This document shows positions 1 to 11,699 of a stretch of 64,000 nucleotides of DNA, piece by piece. Source of the DNA: Nothopassalora personata (lineage: Eukaryota > Ascomycota > Dothideomycetes > Mycosphaerellales > Mycosphaerellaceae); NCBI GenBank assembly GCA_033816765.1, contig CM066288.1, forward strand, positions 1,488,001 through 1,552,000, written 5' to 3'. The position numbers and the translations under genes are program-made. A model generated the notes under the pieces. It worked only from the letters and a program-made list of their open reading frames with translations, was not told the origin of the DNA and searched no databases. How positions within the stretch are numbered: position 1 is the first letter of the stretch; every line of letters starts with the position of its first letter.

Positions 1-339
1 TTCACCTATAAGCCGCATGAGCTAAGGGGGTGTGTCACGATCTAAGCGTGTACCGGCGCTATAGCCTAATTAAACCTAAGGTAGCAGCCGCCAAGAATTA
101 GGTGACATTAATTAGTCACCTATAGCCTTTTTATAAGTAGCCCCTTCAATTCTAGCTTAGACACATGTAATCTACTATCTACTTTTAAGACACCTTTATA
201 AGCCTATTTTATAACTTCTAACCACTTATAACGTAATAGAGGCTAGTAGAGTTAGCGTAGTACTCTTTACACGTCCTTTACCTTTACTACCCGGTAGTAC
301 CTAACGTAGCTAAGGCTATTGCTAGCTAGATAGTCTAGG

Positions 340-1075
340 TTAATCTATGCTATCCTCCGGGGACGCGGACTTCTTAGTAATAGTACCCTCTATAAAGTAT
401 AGAAGGCTATCCTTATAAACGGCTAGGCGGTGTCTTCTAATAATCTCCCTACTCTTAGCCGACTACGGATTAATAGTACGTGCTTTAGCCTCCCTATCGC
501 ACCGGGTAAGATTACTAGGCTCTAGAATTCGCTTACGATCTATGCCCTTACGGCCGATCCTTATACGCTAGATTAATGCCCTCTAAATTCTACTAATAGC
601 CCTACTATAGTCTAGGTACTTGTTAATAAAGGCCGTGAACTAGCGGCGCCCGCTATTAGTACTATAAAGCTCGGAGATAACGCGTCGATTAAGAATCTTA
701 TTGTCTATCTACTATAGCTAGTAGCGGGTAAGCGTAGCTCGAAGAGTCTTCTCTCGGTTACGAATCTCTAAACCGGTCTTACGAATCTTACCGACGATAG
801 GAAACAAGACATTAAGCTTCTTATTACTAAGGAATTTATCCTAGTAGCTCTTACCTATACCGCTCTTAACTTCCTCGAAAAATAGGTTAACCTAGACGGA
901 GTAGTCTTCGAACACCTTCTCGAAGCCCTTATAGAAGTCCTTTAATACCTTAACCCGCTTCTAAGGACTAAGCTCTCGGAACATAATATTAGCGGCGGAC
1001 TTCGGCGTGTTCGTGTTAGTAAGGATATGCTTAACGTTATCCGGTAGGCGAAGGGACTCGAACAAGGTCTAAGGT
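340..1075 (-). pseudogene. Unidentified coding relic downstream of F integrase
   Basis: Read on the minus strand, this stretch keeps one frame for more than 200 codons with only scattered TAG stops. The eroded product is rich in Lys, Arg, Glu and Leu and looks helical, with segments such as MFRELSPQKRVKVLKDFYKG near its start. It lies beyond the F integrase in the same orientation, separated by about 0.5 kb containing a 26-bp palindrome. It could be an extra 3' gene of F or a piece of another element. I do not recognise the family. Confidence 0.4.
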
Positions 1076-1598
1076 AGGCGGGTAAGCCTAGTAATAGTGC
1101 TAGTAAGCGCTATGCTCGAGCTAGCCGGGCGTTACGATTAACTAGCCAAAGCTATAATAACTAGGATTCGCTAGTAGTAAGATCGAAAGAGCTAGCTATC
1201 TCGTAGTACTACTCTAGAGTATTAGTAAGCTTTAAAAGCTTAGTGTCGGGGTAGGGGCTTTAAAGAAGGCTAAGGTCGTAAAGAGAGAGAGGCTAAAGAA
1301 CCGTCTAATGTATATAGTAGTAGTAGATAGATGTGTTAGTAGCTCTAGTAATAGTGTTAGTATTTAAAGAAAAGGAGAGTAAGTAGTAGGTAGAGAGCTA
1401 CGCTTAAGTATGCCTCTTAGCGTATGTCCCTATAACCGTTATAAGGTAGTAGCGCCGAGACCGGTCTTATAAGTAGTAAGAGTAGTACTATTAAGGTTAT
1501 ACTAAAGGTCCGATAACCCTACATATAACCGAAAACCAGTGCTGGTAACTACCTAGGTAAGCATTCGGTAGGGGCATGCTACGCTATTACGTAATCCG

Positions 1599-1624
1599 AT
1601 TTACCGGTCCCGGGACCGGTAAAT
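1599..1624. repeat. 26-bp perfect palindrome, copy 1
   Basis: The half-site ATTTACCGGTCCC is followed immediately by its exact reverse complement. The same palindrome occurs at 6203-6228 and, with two changed bases, at 40238-40263. The sequences on either side are not similar between copies. Confidence 0.95.
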
Positions 1625-4606
1625 ATAACTCTACTAACTAAGGTCTAACTAAGGTAAGAATACCCTATAAAGTGAAGTCTAGATAACCGAATCGGCTTAA
1701 TAAACTAAAGGGCATATACAACACATGCCTAAGGGAAGTAAACTCCGTACGCTATTACTAACTAATTAGTTCTTAGCCTCGATCCTACTAAACTGTAAAA
1801 TTTCGGCTATAGAAAGGTTATAAGGCCTAACCTATAGCTTCTTAGATTCCGGTTTAGGATACGATCCCCTTTCGTTAACTCCTATAGGTAGCACGTCTTC
1901 GTCGGCGATAGGCTCGATCTCGTTCGAATTACTACTATCTTCGCTATTAGCGACGCTATTAGCGACTTCTCCCTCCCCTATTACGAGATCGATCCTATTA
2001 TCTAGGCCTAGTACTCTTATGTTATCCGGGCGAAGCTCTAGAACTAGCTTAAGGTTTTCTCGTACCTAAACACCCTTTATTAGCGTGCTATTAAGTTCCT
2101 TAAGAATATAGGTACTAAACTCCCTAGAGACACTAGATACCCGATATAGACCTTACTATCGGTAACCGATCTTACGTAAGAAGTTATCCTTATATAGCTT
2201 ATCGAATCTTATAATAAGGTCGCTATTCTAGAAACTAATAGAGTTAACATTCTAGTAAGAATTAAAGTAGTCCTTACTAAGTTCTCTTAGTTGCTTCCTT
2301 CGAGTATATAGCTCTTCTAAACTAAGGTCTCGAGCCTAGAGTTAACGCGCACGTATAGTAAGTAGGTCCTTAGTCGTTCTTACCGATCCCTATTAGTAAT
2401 TCGCCTACGTCGGGTACTTAACCTTAATTAGTAGAATCGTGCGATAGCTATATAGGACCTAAGCTAGCGTTATTCTAGTAGTACGACAGGTCGTGGTCCT
2501 ATTAGCCTATAATATAGCGGGTACCTATTATTCTTATCCGCGGTATGTGTTCCTTATAAGCTTTACTAACGCTATAAGAATCGGACGGTGTCTAGCCTCG
2601 ACCGGAGCATTAGACTACGGATAGTACGGTAATATTCGGATCCTTCGAACACTAAGCCCTACAAGTAACCGCTTGACCTTAGCCGCATAAACCGTAGCGT
2701 TATTAAGCACAATTTCAGCATAGTAGCCGTACCTATAGAAGACATCTTCGTATAGAAACTTAGTAACCGTCTTAGAGCTAGGAGGTGCCCTCGTTACTCT
2801 AGCCTCGATCTAGTTACTAAGTGCTTTGCGCGTAACTAGGAGGTATCTATTTTTATGCACCTAGACGGGGTCCGAGTACTACTTCTCACTAATGACCTAA
2901 GGGCTTGATGAGTAAAGCTTACTAGCGCGCTAGTTACCTTCGCGAAACCTATAGGGAGTATAACTTCGAACCTACGTAGAGACATCGGCGAAGCACCCGT
3001 CCTAGTAATACCGATCGGAAATAAGGTTATATACGACCTTAGCGCTACGGTAACCGTGTCTCTTATAGTACTCTATAACGATCTCCTTCTAAGCCTTATT
3101 ATCGTTAATTACAAGTTGTAACGGTGCCGGCGCTTCTAGAAGAACAGTAATTGGTCCCGGATAAAGAAATTGACGCTCTTCTTTACTAGCCGCCGGTACT
3201 TAGTACGGGTAACACTATCGGGCCGGGTCCTAGTTTCTATAACCTAAGTAAGCTACTAAGAGCCCTTAGAGTATCGGTCCCCGAGATGTTGTGTTTTCTA
3301 GATTTTAACTAGATAGATATCGACCGGCTCCGGGTACCCGAACAGCTTATTATTAATTATCCGGTCGACTTCGTCTTCGTTAGCTTCCCTAGGTTCCTAA
3401 GGTGTAGAGGGCCTACGAGATAGGGCATCTAGGCTAGTATGTCTAGTCCCCGTAATGTGCTTTACCTCGAACGTGAATAACCTAATCTATACGACCTACC
3501 GGGCTATTGCCGAGTTCGGCAGGTCCGAAGCCGGCCGGTTAAGCTACTATACAAGTGTCTTAGTATTAACCTTAAGGATAAAATTAACGCTAGTAATATA
3601 TCTCTAGATCTTCTTAAGCCCCTTAAGAACCCTAAGGCATTCCCGCTTACTAGTATTATATCTAGATTCTAACGCGTTCTAGATTCCGCTCTTATACCGT
3701 ACCGGGTAACGCCGTCGGGTACTATCTATTAATTCTTAAGAAACGATACATCCCTATCTAGTGCCGCTAGCATTAACTAAGACAAAGATAGACCTAGCAC
3801 TAGGTAAGTAGTAGAGGGTAACTAAGGCTAGAGCCCACATAAGATATCTAGTAACCTCTTCTTTTTAGAACTGCTTATTTTCTATCTAGGTAAACTCGGC
3901 GTCCTTCTTTAGTAGCTTATACATTAGTCGAGCGATAATAACGAACTAGGGAATCTATATCCGGAAGTACATACATAGCCCTACATAGGTACGGACCTCC
4001 TTAATATAGGTAGGCGTAGGCTAATCTAGGATCTTAGCTATAACCTTTAAGTTAGGATAGCGACCATCCGGGCTAGTAACGTACCTAACAATCTTAAGCT
4101 TTTCGTATAACTATTAGGATTTGCCTCTAGTAACTACCGTACTAGCTCTTTCTAGGTTAGTAAGAACTAGATCTAGGGAAACGATATGCTTAACGACCTA
4201 TTTCCTTAACCTAGGCTCTACTTCGGCATTCCTATAGTCCTTAGTTAGTCCCTTAATACCGATGTTATCGAGAAACGGCTTCGCTCGATGCGAGATATAA
4301 TTAAGCAGAATCTTTATTACCGCACGCACGAACTAAGCAACTAAATTAGTAGCTCCTTAAGGTAGAGTCGTGTTACGTACTAGGCTAAGAGGGGTTATAA
4401 AGGCTATTAAGTCCCGGTAGGACTTATCTAAAGTAATCTAATTATAACCTAAAAATAGGTCTATAAGTGAAGCGACTCGGCACCCGGTAAAATCCTCTAA
4501 GAAGCTATCCGTGTCCGGTGGAATGTTAGTATCGCGTATAGTAACCTTATTTAGGAGTATAGCTAAGTTAATTAACCGATATAGTACATCGCTTCTAGAG
4601 GTATTA

Positions 4607-5371
4607 GTCGTCCTATAGAGAGCGCCTTCACGCGGCGGACGACGTAAGTATCTTCGTTACGACGAAGAGAAACTAAGACTCTCTCTCTCGAAAAATACAA
4701 GCCTACTCGACTCGAAACAAGAAAAGACAGGTCGGACGAACCGAACGAACGAGATACGCTCAAAATCTACAAACAAGAACTCCGGAACTGCGAGAAGGGA
4801 AAGCGACGTACATAGCGTACACGTCGCTCGAACAACGAAGGCGCTGTCTACCTGTCGTCCCGGCAAACCACGTAAACTGCCGGCTGGAACCAAGAGAGGC
4901 GTTTAGGGGCGCAAACCACGTATACTGCACGGCTGGAACCAAGAGAGGCCGAGGGGGGGACGACAGCGAGGCCACTGCGACCGAGGAGCTACACTCGAGA
5001 CCGGAGAACGCGACTGGATTGAAACAGAGGCAACGGGTGTTTCTTGGGATTTTGCTCGGTGCGTACGGGTACGGCCGGCTTGGCTTTTTAAAACAAGAAC
5101 GAGACACGGGCGCAAAACTTGTCTCGCCCGGGGCAAGGCGACAAACCGCAATTCTCGACAAGACACGACTACCGGGTACGCGCGTACTACGCCGCAATAT
5201 ATTCGATTTACGGTTCGAATAGCGAGCGTTGCTCGCATCTTTTAAGGAGTTTTTACGTCCGGGGTACGACGGGGCTTTTCTCCTTCTCTCAAATTTTGGT
5301 CTCGTTCTCGAGACCCGTGTTGCATAGTCTTTGACTCAAATAGCACGTTAATGGAATAATCAATCAATCAA
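4607..5371 (+). mobile_element. 765-bp retroposon-like insertion with 13-bp target duplication and (AATC)n tail
   Basis: The 13-mer TCTAGAGGTATTA occurs at 4594-4606 and again at 5372-5384, flanking this insert. The insert ends in AATCAATCAATCAA next to the right copy. Its composition is unlike its host: CpA and TpG are common and the TAG-rich RIP signature is absent. It sits inside the F reverse transcriptase, whose frame becomes continuous when insert and one duplicate are removed. A long variable target duplication plus a simple-repeat 3' tail is the hallmark of LINE-mobilised DNA, so this may be a SINE or a 5'-truncated LINE. It holds no convincing protein-coding gene; short frames inside it look fortuitous. 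Confidence 0.7.
4863..4954 (+). repeat. Two imperfect 48-bp tandem units inside the retroposon-like insert
   Basis: AAACCACGTA starts at 4865 and again at 4913 (period 48). Both copies continue through a shared GGCTGGAACCAAGAGAGGC segment. The second copy has one extra base and a few substitutions. Confidence 0.8.
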
Positions 5372-6202
5372 TCTAGAGGTATTAACCTTCTTTACGACTA
5401 GGAACTAGCTATTAGAATATGCCCCTTATAAGTATTCTAGGATGTTATTCTTAATCCGGGCTCTAATTATACGTTTAACAATTGCCCTAAGACTTAGGTG
5501 TAACCGGATAGGGCGTACCTACTATAGCCTATAAGGGACCGTGTTAATCTTCTAAGGTAGTATAACGTCGTGCCTAATTTGCCTTATGTAACTAAAATCC
5601 TAAGTAAGGACTGCCTCCCGGTTATAGAGCATCTTATCGAATAAGGCCCTTTCTATTAGCAATAGCTTAATACTAACCTTAATTAAGGTAAGTCGTTCTA
5701 GAGTAATCCGGCTACCTCGCTTAATACTTAAGAATTTCTTAGTTAAGTACTTCCTATCGAACGGACCTTGTCCTTTAGGCATCTTAGATTCTAGGTATAG
5801 TGCCCTACGCTTCTATTCTATATCTCCCTTAACTCGTGATTCTAGGCGTTCGTAAACGCTCGCGTCTACTAGCTTCTTCTTATCCGCCTTACGCTTATAT
5901 ATCGTAAAGACCTACGGTATCCTAATGTTAGCTATATGTTAGCCTACTTATTACTTCCGTACCTAAGCATTTAATATAGATTGCCTTAAGATCTCGGAGG
6001 GCTAATCCCCTTAAACTAAATAAACGTTAGTAATTAAATCTCCCTCGAACGCGCCTATTCCAATTTCTACAACTCGTTCCTTTATTCTAGCAGTCCTAAG
6101 CAATCCTAATAAGTGAGCTAAATGGTTACTAGGCGTTAGAGCCTTGCCGGGTTCCTATAGATACGTCGTGTCGTAGTCGTACCCGTTTTCCTTACTATAG
6201 CT

Positions 6203-6228
6203 ATTTACCGGTCCCGGGACCGGTAAAT
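6203..6228. repeat. 26-bp perfect palindrome, copy 2
   Basis: Identical over all 26 bp to the palindrome at 1599-1624. It lies in F between its RT and its gag side, in sequence that does not resemble the surroundings of the other two copies. Confidence 0.95.
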
Positions 6229-7176
6229 TAAAGTCCGAGGTTTCTCCGAGATAGTGCGAGAACCTTACTAATTTTATTAAACCCGGCTTTAGCAAATCGG
6301 TAGGTTAAGCGCCGTAACTTAACCTACCCTTCTATTTTCCGACGCTTTTATTAGTTCCTAAAGGGTCTTATACCTATCCGAGCTAACTAGGTAGTAAACA
6401 TAACACTTTTACCTTTACGGCTAGTAATAGTCCCCTCCTATAAACTATTATCGTAGTTACGGGCAGTAAGCCGCACCTTACGAGCCTACGGACGTCCTAG
6501 GACTGTTAGTAAGTTTAGATCCGAGGAGATAAACATGTCTACCTAGTAGTAAACCCTAAATACCTAAACATCTAAATTGCCTACAACATCTTTAAACTAG
6601 GCCCGCCCTCTAGCACCTCGAAAGGTAAGCTAAGTACTCGCCATTACTAGTAACCTAAACCTATAAGCATTCCTCTAGCCGATAATATTTACCTCGGAAC
6701 TCTTATTAATTAGGCACCTAATCTAATTCTTATTTATCCTAAACTCCGCTACTACCTAAGGACTAGGGACTATAGTAAAGTTATTAAGGACACTAGAGAG
6801 CCCGATTTTCTTAACGTCCTTATATAGCTTAGTAGTAGGGACCGTACCTTTAGAGTAAAGTATAGTTAAATATACTCCGATATACTAGGCCTAACTATTA
6901 TCGCGGAAGACCTCCTTATTATACTTAGGTTTATCTTTATAGGTAACTACTTATCTAGTGCGAACCTTAGGGTCCTTTTCTATAAGGCGTCGTACTATAG
7001 CGAGCTTCTCCTAAAGAGCGGGGGTGTTAGTAACGCGACCGAAGAGGGTAGCCTCGAACTAGCGACTATATCGAAACTAATCCTAGGCATTTATATTAGG
7101 AAACGTCGTCTAGAGGATCTAATTAATCTAGTAGATAATACCCTCTTACTTTATAACCGGGCTATTACTAGCTAAA

Positions 7177-7544
7177 TGTTAGGAACCGCTATACGTTATC
7201 CTAACCGGGCTTGGATCTTTATAGAGATGTCTCGAACGTTAAGAAGGTAGTGGTCCTAAACAGTATATAGTGTATACTTAAAATGAGTTGAGCACGAGGC
7301 TCCTATCTATACTCGTAAAGAAGCGTCGTCTATATAGTGCTATGTCTTAGCATAACTAATTAGTCGGATTAGTTGATCTGTCCTACTCTCTCTACTCTAT
7401 TACAGAGCACGCAGATTAGAGAGAGCACTCTACATATCGGATCCTTCTACTAGTGTATAGGCATCGATTAGTTAGGCATCGATTAGTTAGCTAGAGCTTC
7501 TCCGCGATTAGTCAGCTAGAGCTTCTCCGGATTGATCCGTAACA
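7177..7544 (-). repeat. N 3' LTR (368 bp)
   Basis: Pairs with 9303-9670. Differences from the un-RIPped family member at 26437-26755 are mostly C-to-T or G-to-A, for example CAACTGGG changed to TAACCGGG near the left end. Confidence 0.92.
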
Positions 7545-7620
7545 CCATCCCCCCTTTAGCCTAGCTTCGTCCCGAAGCTCTTATATAATGAATGTGTCCC
7601 TAATTTATGTTTCGTTAACG

Positions 7621-8145
7621 ATGTCGTCCTCTCGTAAACCATCATCTAAGATTAGCTCATCCGTCCGTCGAACCCGCCTTACTAATAAGATCGAGTCACT
7701 TAGGGTCGTTATAGTCCAAAAATGCAGTCGCTACGTCGTAAAGGATATCGCCTACCGCGTGTATATCTTATCTAGAAAGTGTAGTGCTTATATTCGTTTA
7801 AACTACAAGGGTTGCAACATTATTATGTCGGAAGGCGACTAGTCCCGCCTACGAAAACAGCGCGCCGCTCTAGAGGAGAAAATATCGTTGCATCTACGCA
7901 GAATGCGCGAGTTGCGGGCGATACTCTAGCGCCTCTAAGAGGAAGAAGCTACCGCGTAGGAAAAGAAGTCCCGCCTTTAGAAGGAGATAGATCTACTCGA
8001 GAGCCGTAAGGCCGAGGCGTTATCCGTCGAGAAGTCCCTTCTCGAGGAGCAAGAGTCGGTAGAGCCTAGTCGTGCTCCCGCATTACCGGTTCCTATCCTT
8101 CTTTAGTCGTCCCTCGAGGAAGTGCCGGATACCTTCTAGTCTAAT
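7621..8145 (+). pseudogene. Accessory frame of N: Zn2Cys6-like cluster plus coiled coil, antisense to gag
   Basis: A frame open from 7588 (better start ATG at 7621) carries Cys or RIP-derived Tyr at the spacing C-x2-C-x6-C-x8-C-x2-C-x7-C between 7723 and 7815. Tyr codons TAC/TAT at ligand positions 2, 3 and 5 would be Cys before TpG-to-TpA change. After a TAG stop at 7850 the same frame continues as a charged Glu/Lys/Arg/Leu-rich stretch, probably coiled coil, interrupted by several TAG/TAA. It runs on the strand opposite to the N gag, next to the 3' LTR. The same architecture occurs in C (43330-43779) and probably A (50490-50951). Function unknown; DNA or RNA binding is only a guess from the cluster. 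Confidence 0.6.
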
Positions 8146-8379
8146 CTCTGTTTCGATCTAGAAGCCGTATCGTAAGTTGTTGTCCCGTAGCCTATTCCGT
8201 GTCGTCGTATTAACTTCTGTATCCTAGGTTATTAAATTAAGAAGCCGCTATTTAATGCCTTTGTCGTTAGGTCGTTTCTACTAGGCAGATTTCGAGAGAA
8301 AGCTCTCGCATTCCTAGTATATATTCTCTTCGCGAATTATTACGTTAAACTCGCGGCTAACTATGTTCTTTTTCTTATA

Positions 8380-9270
8380 GTTCCTTACATAATGGCCTTA
8401 CTCGCTATATACGTAGTAGGTGGAACCTTTGCTCTTTAGCCCCCTTCCTATCCTACGTTCCGTTACGTCCAATTCCATTAGGTCTCCGTAACTATTAGGG
8501 TCCTAACTTCTAGCCTTAAAGTCCCCTCTTCCGCCCGCGGCGGGTCTCTAGTATCTAGGCTATACGTGTCGGTCGTACCTTAACTCCTAGAGCCTTTCGT
8601 CAATCTCCTTTACTGCCTTAATTATCGCCCCTAGCGTAACAACGCTAGCGTTTCGGGATAGTTCGGCTTTAACGTTGTCCTTTAGCCCGAGGTAGAACTG
8701 TAATCGTAAAGCTGCGTCGTTCCATTCTAGGTCGGCGGTATATCCTTAGAATTCTAAGGCGTATAGCGCTATAGAAGTGATCTATCGAAGTTGTCGGATA
8801 TGTCGGTCGGCGTATACCTCCTTATTCGGTATCCCGTATAGATTATCGAGTTTCGTCTTAAACTCGTCGTAGTCGTAGAAAATTTTTCGAGTTTCCATCT
8901 TAGGTGTTTCTCCCTTACCCTAGTTATGTAGCTAGTCCTTAAGGTATGATCGGAATCCTCTAGCTACTTTTCCTCGTAGGAAGGATACGGCGTACAAGAC
9001 CTTGCTAGCCTCGCCTTAAAACTAGTGTGCGTTGAAGTGAAGGTATAACTGAACCTATAGTTAAAAAGCCTCCAGTTTATCCTTAGTCCCGTCGAACGTC
9101 TCCGGCGTAGACACCTTAGGTGTACGGTAGTAGTCCAATGGGTTCAGCATGCCTATAGGAGTGTTGTTCTTGCTGCTTCCTATAATCGACATTTTGCTTA
9201 TTCGTTCCGTAATGCTAGTTAACTGTAGCTGTTGTCGTAACGGACTCCGGGTAGCGTCTCTCCTAGACAT
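8380..9270 (-). pseudogene. N gag relic
   Basis: The frame starts at 9270 and includes 'TPETFDGTKDKLEAF', a typical fungal Ty3/Gypsy capsid segment. It continues through TAG stops to an eroded CCHC zinc knuckle near 8.4 kb, where Tyr replaces Cys: Y-x2-Y-x4-H-x4-Y in place of C-x2-C-x4-H-x4-C. About 290 codons are visible, close to a full capsid plus nucleocapsid. Pol sequence should follow towards lower coordinates but is missing. Confidence 0.75.
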
Positions 9271-9302
9271 ATGTAAAGGGCCCTAGTAGTAGTGCTTAAA
9301 GT

Positions 9303-9670
9303 TGTTAGGAACCGCTATACGTTATCCTAACCGGGCTTAGATCTTTGTAGAGATGTCTCGAACGTTAAGAAGGTAGTGGTCCTAAATAGTATATAGTGTA
9401 TACTTAAAATGAGTTGAGCACGAGGCTCCTATCTATACTCGTAAAGAAGCGTCGTCTATATAGTGCTATGTCTTAGCATAACTAATTAGTCGGATCAGTT
9501 AATCTATCCTACTCTCTCTACTCTGTTATAGAGCACGTAGATTAGAGAGAGCACTCTACATATCGGATCCTTCCACTAGTGTGTAGGCATCGATTAGTTA
9601 GGCATCGATTGGTTAGCTAGAGCTTCTCCGCGATTAGTTAGCTAGAGCTTCTCCGGATCGATCCGTAACA
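9303..9670 (-). repeat. N 5' LTR (368 bp)
   Basis: Nearly identical to 7177-7544 apart from scattered RIP-type transitions. It is followed by the CTAAA target duplication. Confidence 0.92.
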
Positions 9671-11072
9671 CTAAACTATATTATCGGACGTAGTTATTAA
9701 TCCTTATAGTCTTAGCATTCTATATACGCTTCCTTTATGCGAAGGGGGCGTTTACGGGACTAATAGGCATATCCTTAGGCAGTCCTTTACTAGCATCGTT
9801 CCCTAGTTTATTTACTTAGGCATTATTTCCCCTTCCTAGGGTTACCCCGGATTTAGCTAATAATTGAGTTCCGCTTATTTAAGCACTAGCTTTATTAATT
9901 ATTTTAACCTCCTACTAGTTAATCTTAGCTTACCGGATCTCCTATTCTAATTAAAGGCGAACTTTCTTAGTAGCCTTAGCTCGGGCTCGTAGATCCTAGG
10001 CTAAGGACCGGGTCCTTAGGTGCGGATTCTTTAGAATGCCTACGGGTGCCTTCCCTTTCACTTTGTTAGACTATATAGGATAGGTAGATACCTCGCTAAG
10101 CTCGCCTAAGTTGATCGCCTACTCCGCTTCACTTTCTCTAAATAAGACCTAATATGTCCTAGTAGCCTTCTCCGTTTAGCTAGACCGTACGTCCTAAGGG
10201 CTATACTCTATTAAATGCCTAAAATTAGGAGGGGGCTTAGAATAATTAGGAGGCGTAACCTTAGTTACCCTAGTATAGTCCCTACCTATCTATTACTTAC
10301 CTAGTACGGGAATCTTATACTAGTTATTAAACTCGATCGGCCTATAATATTCTTCGAGTAGAGAGAGCATATAGAGTAGTTTCGGTTTACTATAGTCCCT
10401 CCGAAAGTTAAACTTAGTAGGACGCGGATCGCCTTCTTTCCCTAGATACTACTAGTTATTCGGGGCGAGGTATACGTAGCCCCGAGATATTAAGGACCTT
10501 ATCGCCCTATAATTGCTAGCCTAGTGCTTCGAACTACTATAGTTGTAGCAATAACTATCTATCGCTTTAGACTATTCGCAATTCTACGATAGGGGACGCT
10601 ACATTACGTAAACCTATAGTTTAGTATCTAGGTTGTGCCTCTCCGGTTATATAGAGCGTTAATTCTCGCTCGGGTAGAAGGCACCTACGTCCGCGACGCG
10701 ACCGCGCTAGTATATACGTATACTTATTTTAGCTACCTTCTAGATTAGGTTATTATTAATAACAGTCCTAGAGGTAGCCTTCTTAAGCGTGTTAATCTTA
10801 GGCTTAAGGCGCGGTATTTACTTTACGACTAAGCGGTATAGCTAAGGTAAAGTAAGAGGGAAATCTATATATATAGCTTTCTATCCCTCCTTACTATCTA
10901 CGATACTAGTAGCTTTATCGAGGATCCTCTAAAAGTCCCTAAACTTCTTAGGTTGCTTTAGGTAAAGCCCGCAAGCCTTATAGACCGCTTTCGCGACTAC
11001 CTCTAGTAATCCCTAAAGGAGGAGGCGACTCCGGGAGCTATTATCCAAATCCTTAGGTTTAATTAGGTTACT
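9671..11072 (-). pseudogene. F gag region relic with eroded zinc knuckle
   Basis: On the minus strand near 10.53 kb the frame reads CYNYSSSKHQASNY, which becomes a CCHC knuckle C-x2-C-x5-H-x4-C if the TAT codons are taken as RIPped TGT. The rest of the stretch is heavily mutated and lacks other recognisable motifs. It ends abruptly at the Copia LTR at 11073. Confidence 0.6.
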
Positions 11073-11319
11073 TGTTAAGATGTAGCATCTCAAGGGGAGC
11101 TAACAGTTAGGTTGTGATCTAATAGCCTAAGGTATCTACGATAACTTAGCTTATCGGAAGACACCTTCTCTCCCCTTTAGCTTAGATAGACATCTAATAC
11201 AATTAACGCATTGGTTCCTAATATATTGCTGTATGCCCTGTAGCTATTAGCCAGTTAAAGATTAATCTCTTACTCTACTCCGCTGCTAACTACGTATCCT
11301 ATAAGGTCTTAACTTAACA
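11073..11319 (+). repeat. Copia-1 5' LTR (247 bp)
   Basis: Starts TGTTAAGATG and ends CTTAACA. It is the reverse complement of the LTRs at 22821-23067 and 28500-28746, apart from RIP-type transitions. Confidence 0.92.
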
Positions 11320-11334
11320 GGTTATAAGCCCGGG
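11320..11334 (+). other. Copia-1 primer-binding site, initiator-Met half-tRNA type
   Basis: GGTTATAAGCCCGGG directly abuts the LTR. Known Copia elements prime from an internal cut in initiator tRNA-Met, whose anticodon loop complement reads GGTTATGAGCCC. The single G-to-A difference is a RIP-type change. The mirror copy is at 28485-28499. Confidence 0.65.
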
Positions 11335-11699
11335 TTTGTATAGAAGTAAGAGTAACCTATATTAGTACAGGTTACTTGTATCCCTTGCTATTATAGCAGA
11401 AAACATCTAGGAAGCAGAAGTCTACCCTATCTATCCTATTAAGGAGCTTAGTTTAATACTAAGTAATAGGTAATCTAGAAAAGGACTCTATACGGCTTAA
11501 TATAAGCCAATACCTTAAAGACACTCTATAGGTAGAACTGTATCGAGATACTATTAAGAAGGACTTCAAGTAAGTTATTTAGAACTCTACTAGGAGAGAC
11601 AGACCTGTATCCTAGCTCCGAGACTACACCGCTCTTTCTTTACCCTACTAAGTAGGCCTTAGTATTAACACCTACGAACCTTACTATTCTACACTAAAA

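Larger units (their letters stand above)
1780..5790 (-). pseudogene. F pol relic: RT, RNase H, integrase
   Basis: Reverse transcriptase spans about 5.8-4.0 kb on the minus strand and includes eroded RINAA/GYNQ and LP-GATN-type segments. RNase H ends near 3.4 kb with a recognisable 'HITGTRHTSLDALSRRP' tail. The integrase zinc finger sits near 3.1-2.9 kb and the core near 2.75-2.55 kb, with an eroded 'YYPQSNAPVEARH' motif. The frame is interrupted by many TAG/TAA codons that revert to Trp or Gln under RIP logic. At 4594-5384 the RT is split by a retroposon; deleting the insert plus one copy of the 13-bp repeat restores a continuous frame. It cannot encode a functional protein. Confidence 0.85.
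7177..9670 (-). mobile_element. Gag-only LTR retrotransposon N (non-autonomous), RIPped
   Basis: Two LTRs of 368 bp each (7177-7544 and 9303-9670) start TGTTA and end TAACA and are flanked by the 5-bp duplication CTAAA (7172-7176 and 9671-9675). The internal part is only 1758 bp. On the minus strand it holds a gag relic; on the plus strand it holds an accessory frame with a Cys cluster and coiled coil. No RT, RNase H or integrase is visible, so mobilisation must have depended on a relative. A purine tract (minus strand AAAGGGGGGATGG) abuts the left LTR, confirming the minus orientation. A young, un-RIPped solo LTR of the same family lies at 26437-26755. Confidence 0.9.
1..11072 (-). mobile_element. 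RIP-degraded Ty3/Gypsy relic F, gag at right, pol at left
   Basis: Seen: on the minus strand a gag-type zinc knuckle lies near 10.5 kb and reverse transcriptase (RT), RNase H and integrase run from about 5.8 kb to 1.8 kb, all in frames broken mainly by TAG and TAA. Two later insertions split it: the 765-bp insert at 4607-5371 and LTR element N at 7177-9670. Without them the relic is about 7.8 kb, a normal Gypsy length. The right edge is cut by the Copia LTR at 11073; the left edge may lie outside the window. The stretch 5790-7176 belongs to F by position, but I recognise no domain there beyond the palindrome at 6203. Inference: one of the oldest layers in the window. Confidence 0.85.

Noticed and set aside
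33..340. Possible LTR start at TGTCACGATC preceded by a purine-rich GCTAAGGGGGTG
   Set aside because: It has the look of a plus-strand 3' LTR start, but no partner copy or matching end could be found in the window.
4657..5334. Overlapping frames up to 145 codons on both strands in the retroposon-like insert
   Set aside because: They overlap in several frames, have arginine/serine/valine-rich composition typical of chance, and show no domain. A GGTTCGAAT sequence at 5213 resembles a pol III B box but lies mid-element without a matching A box.
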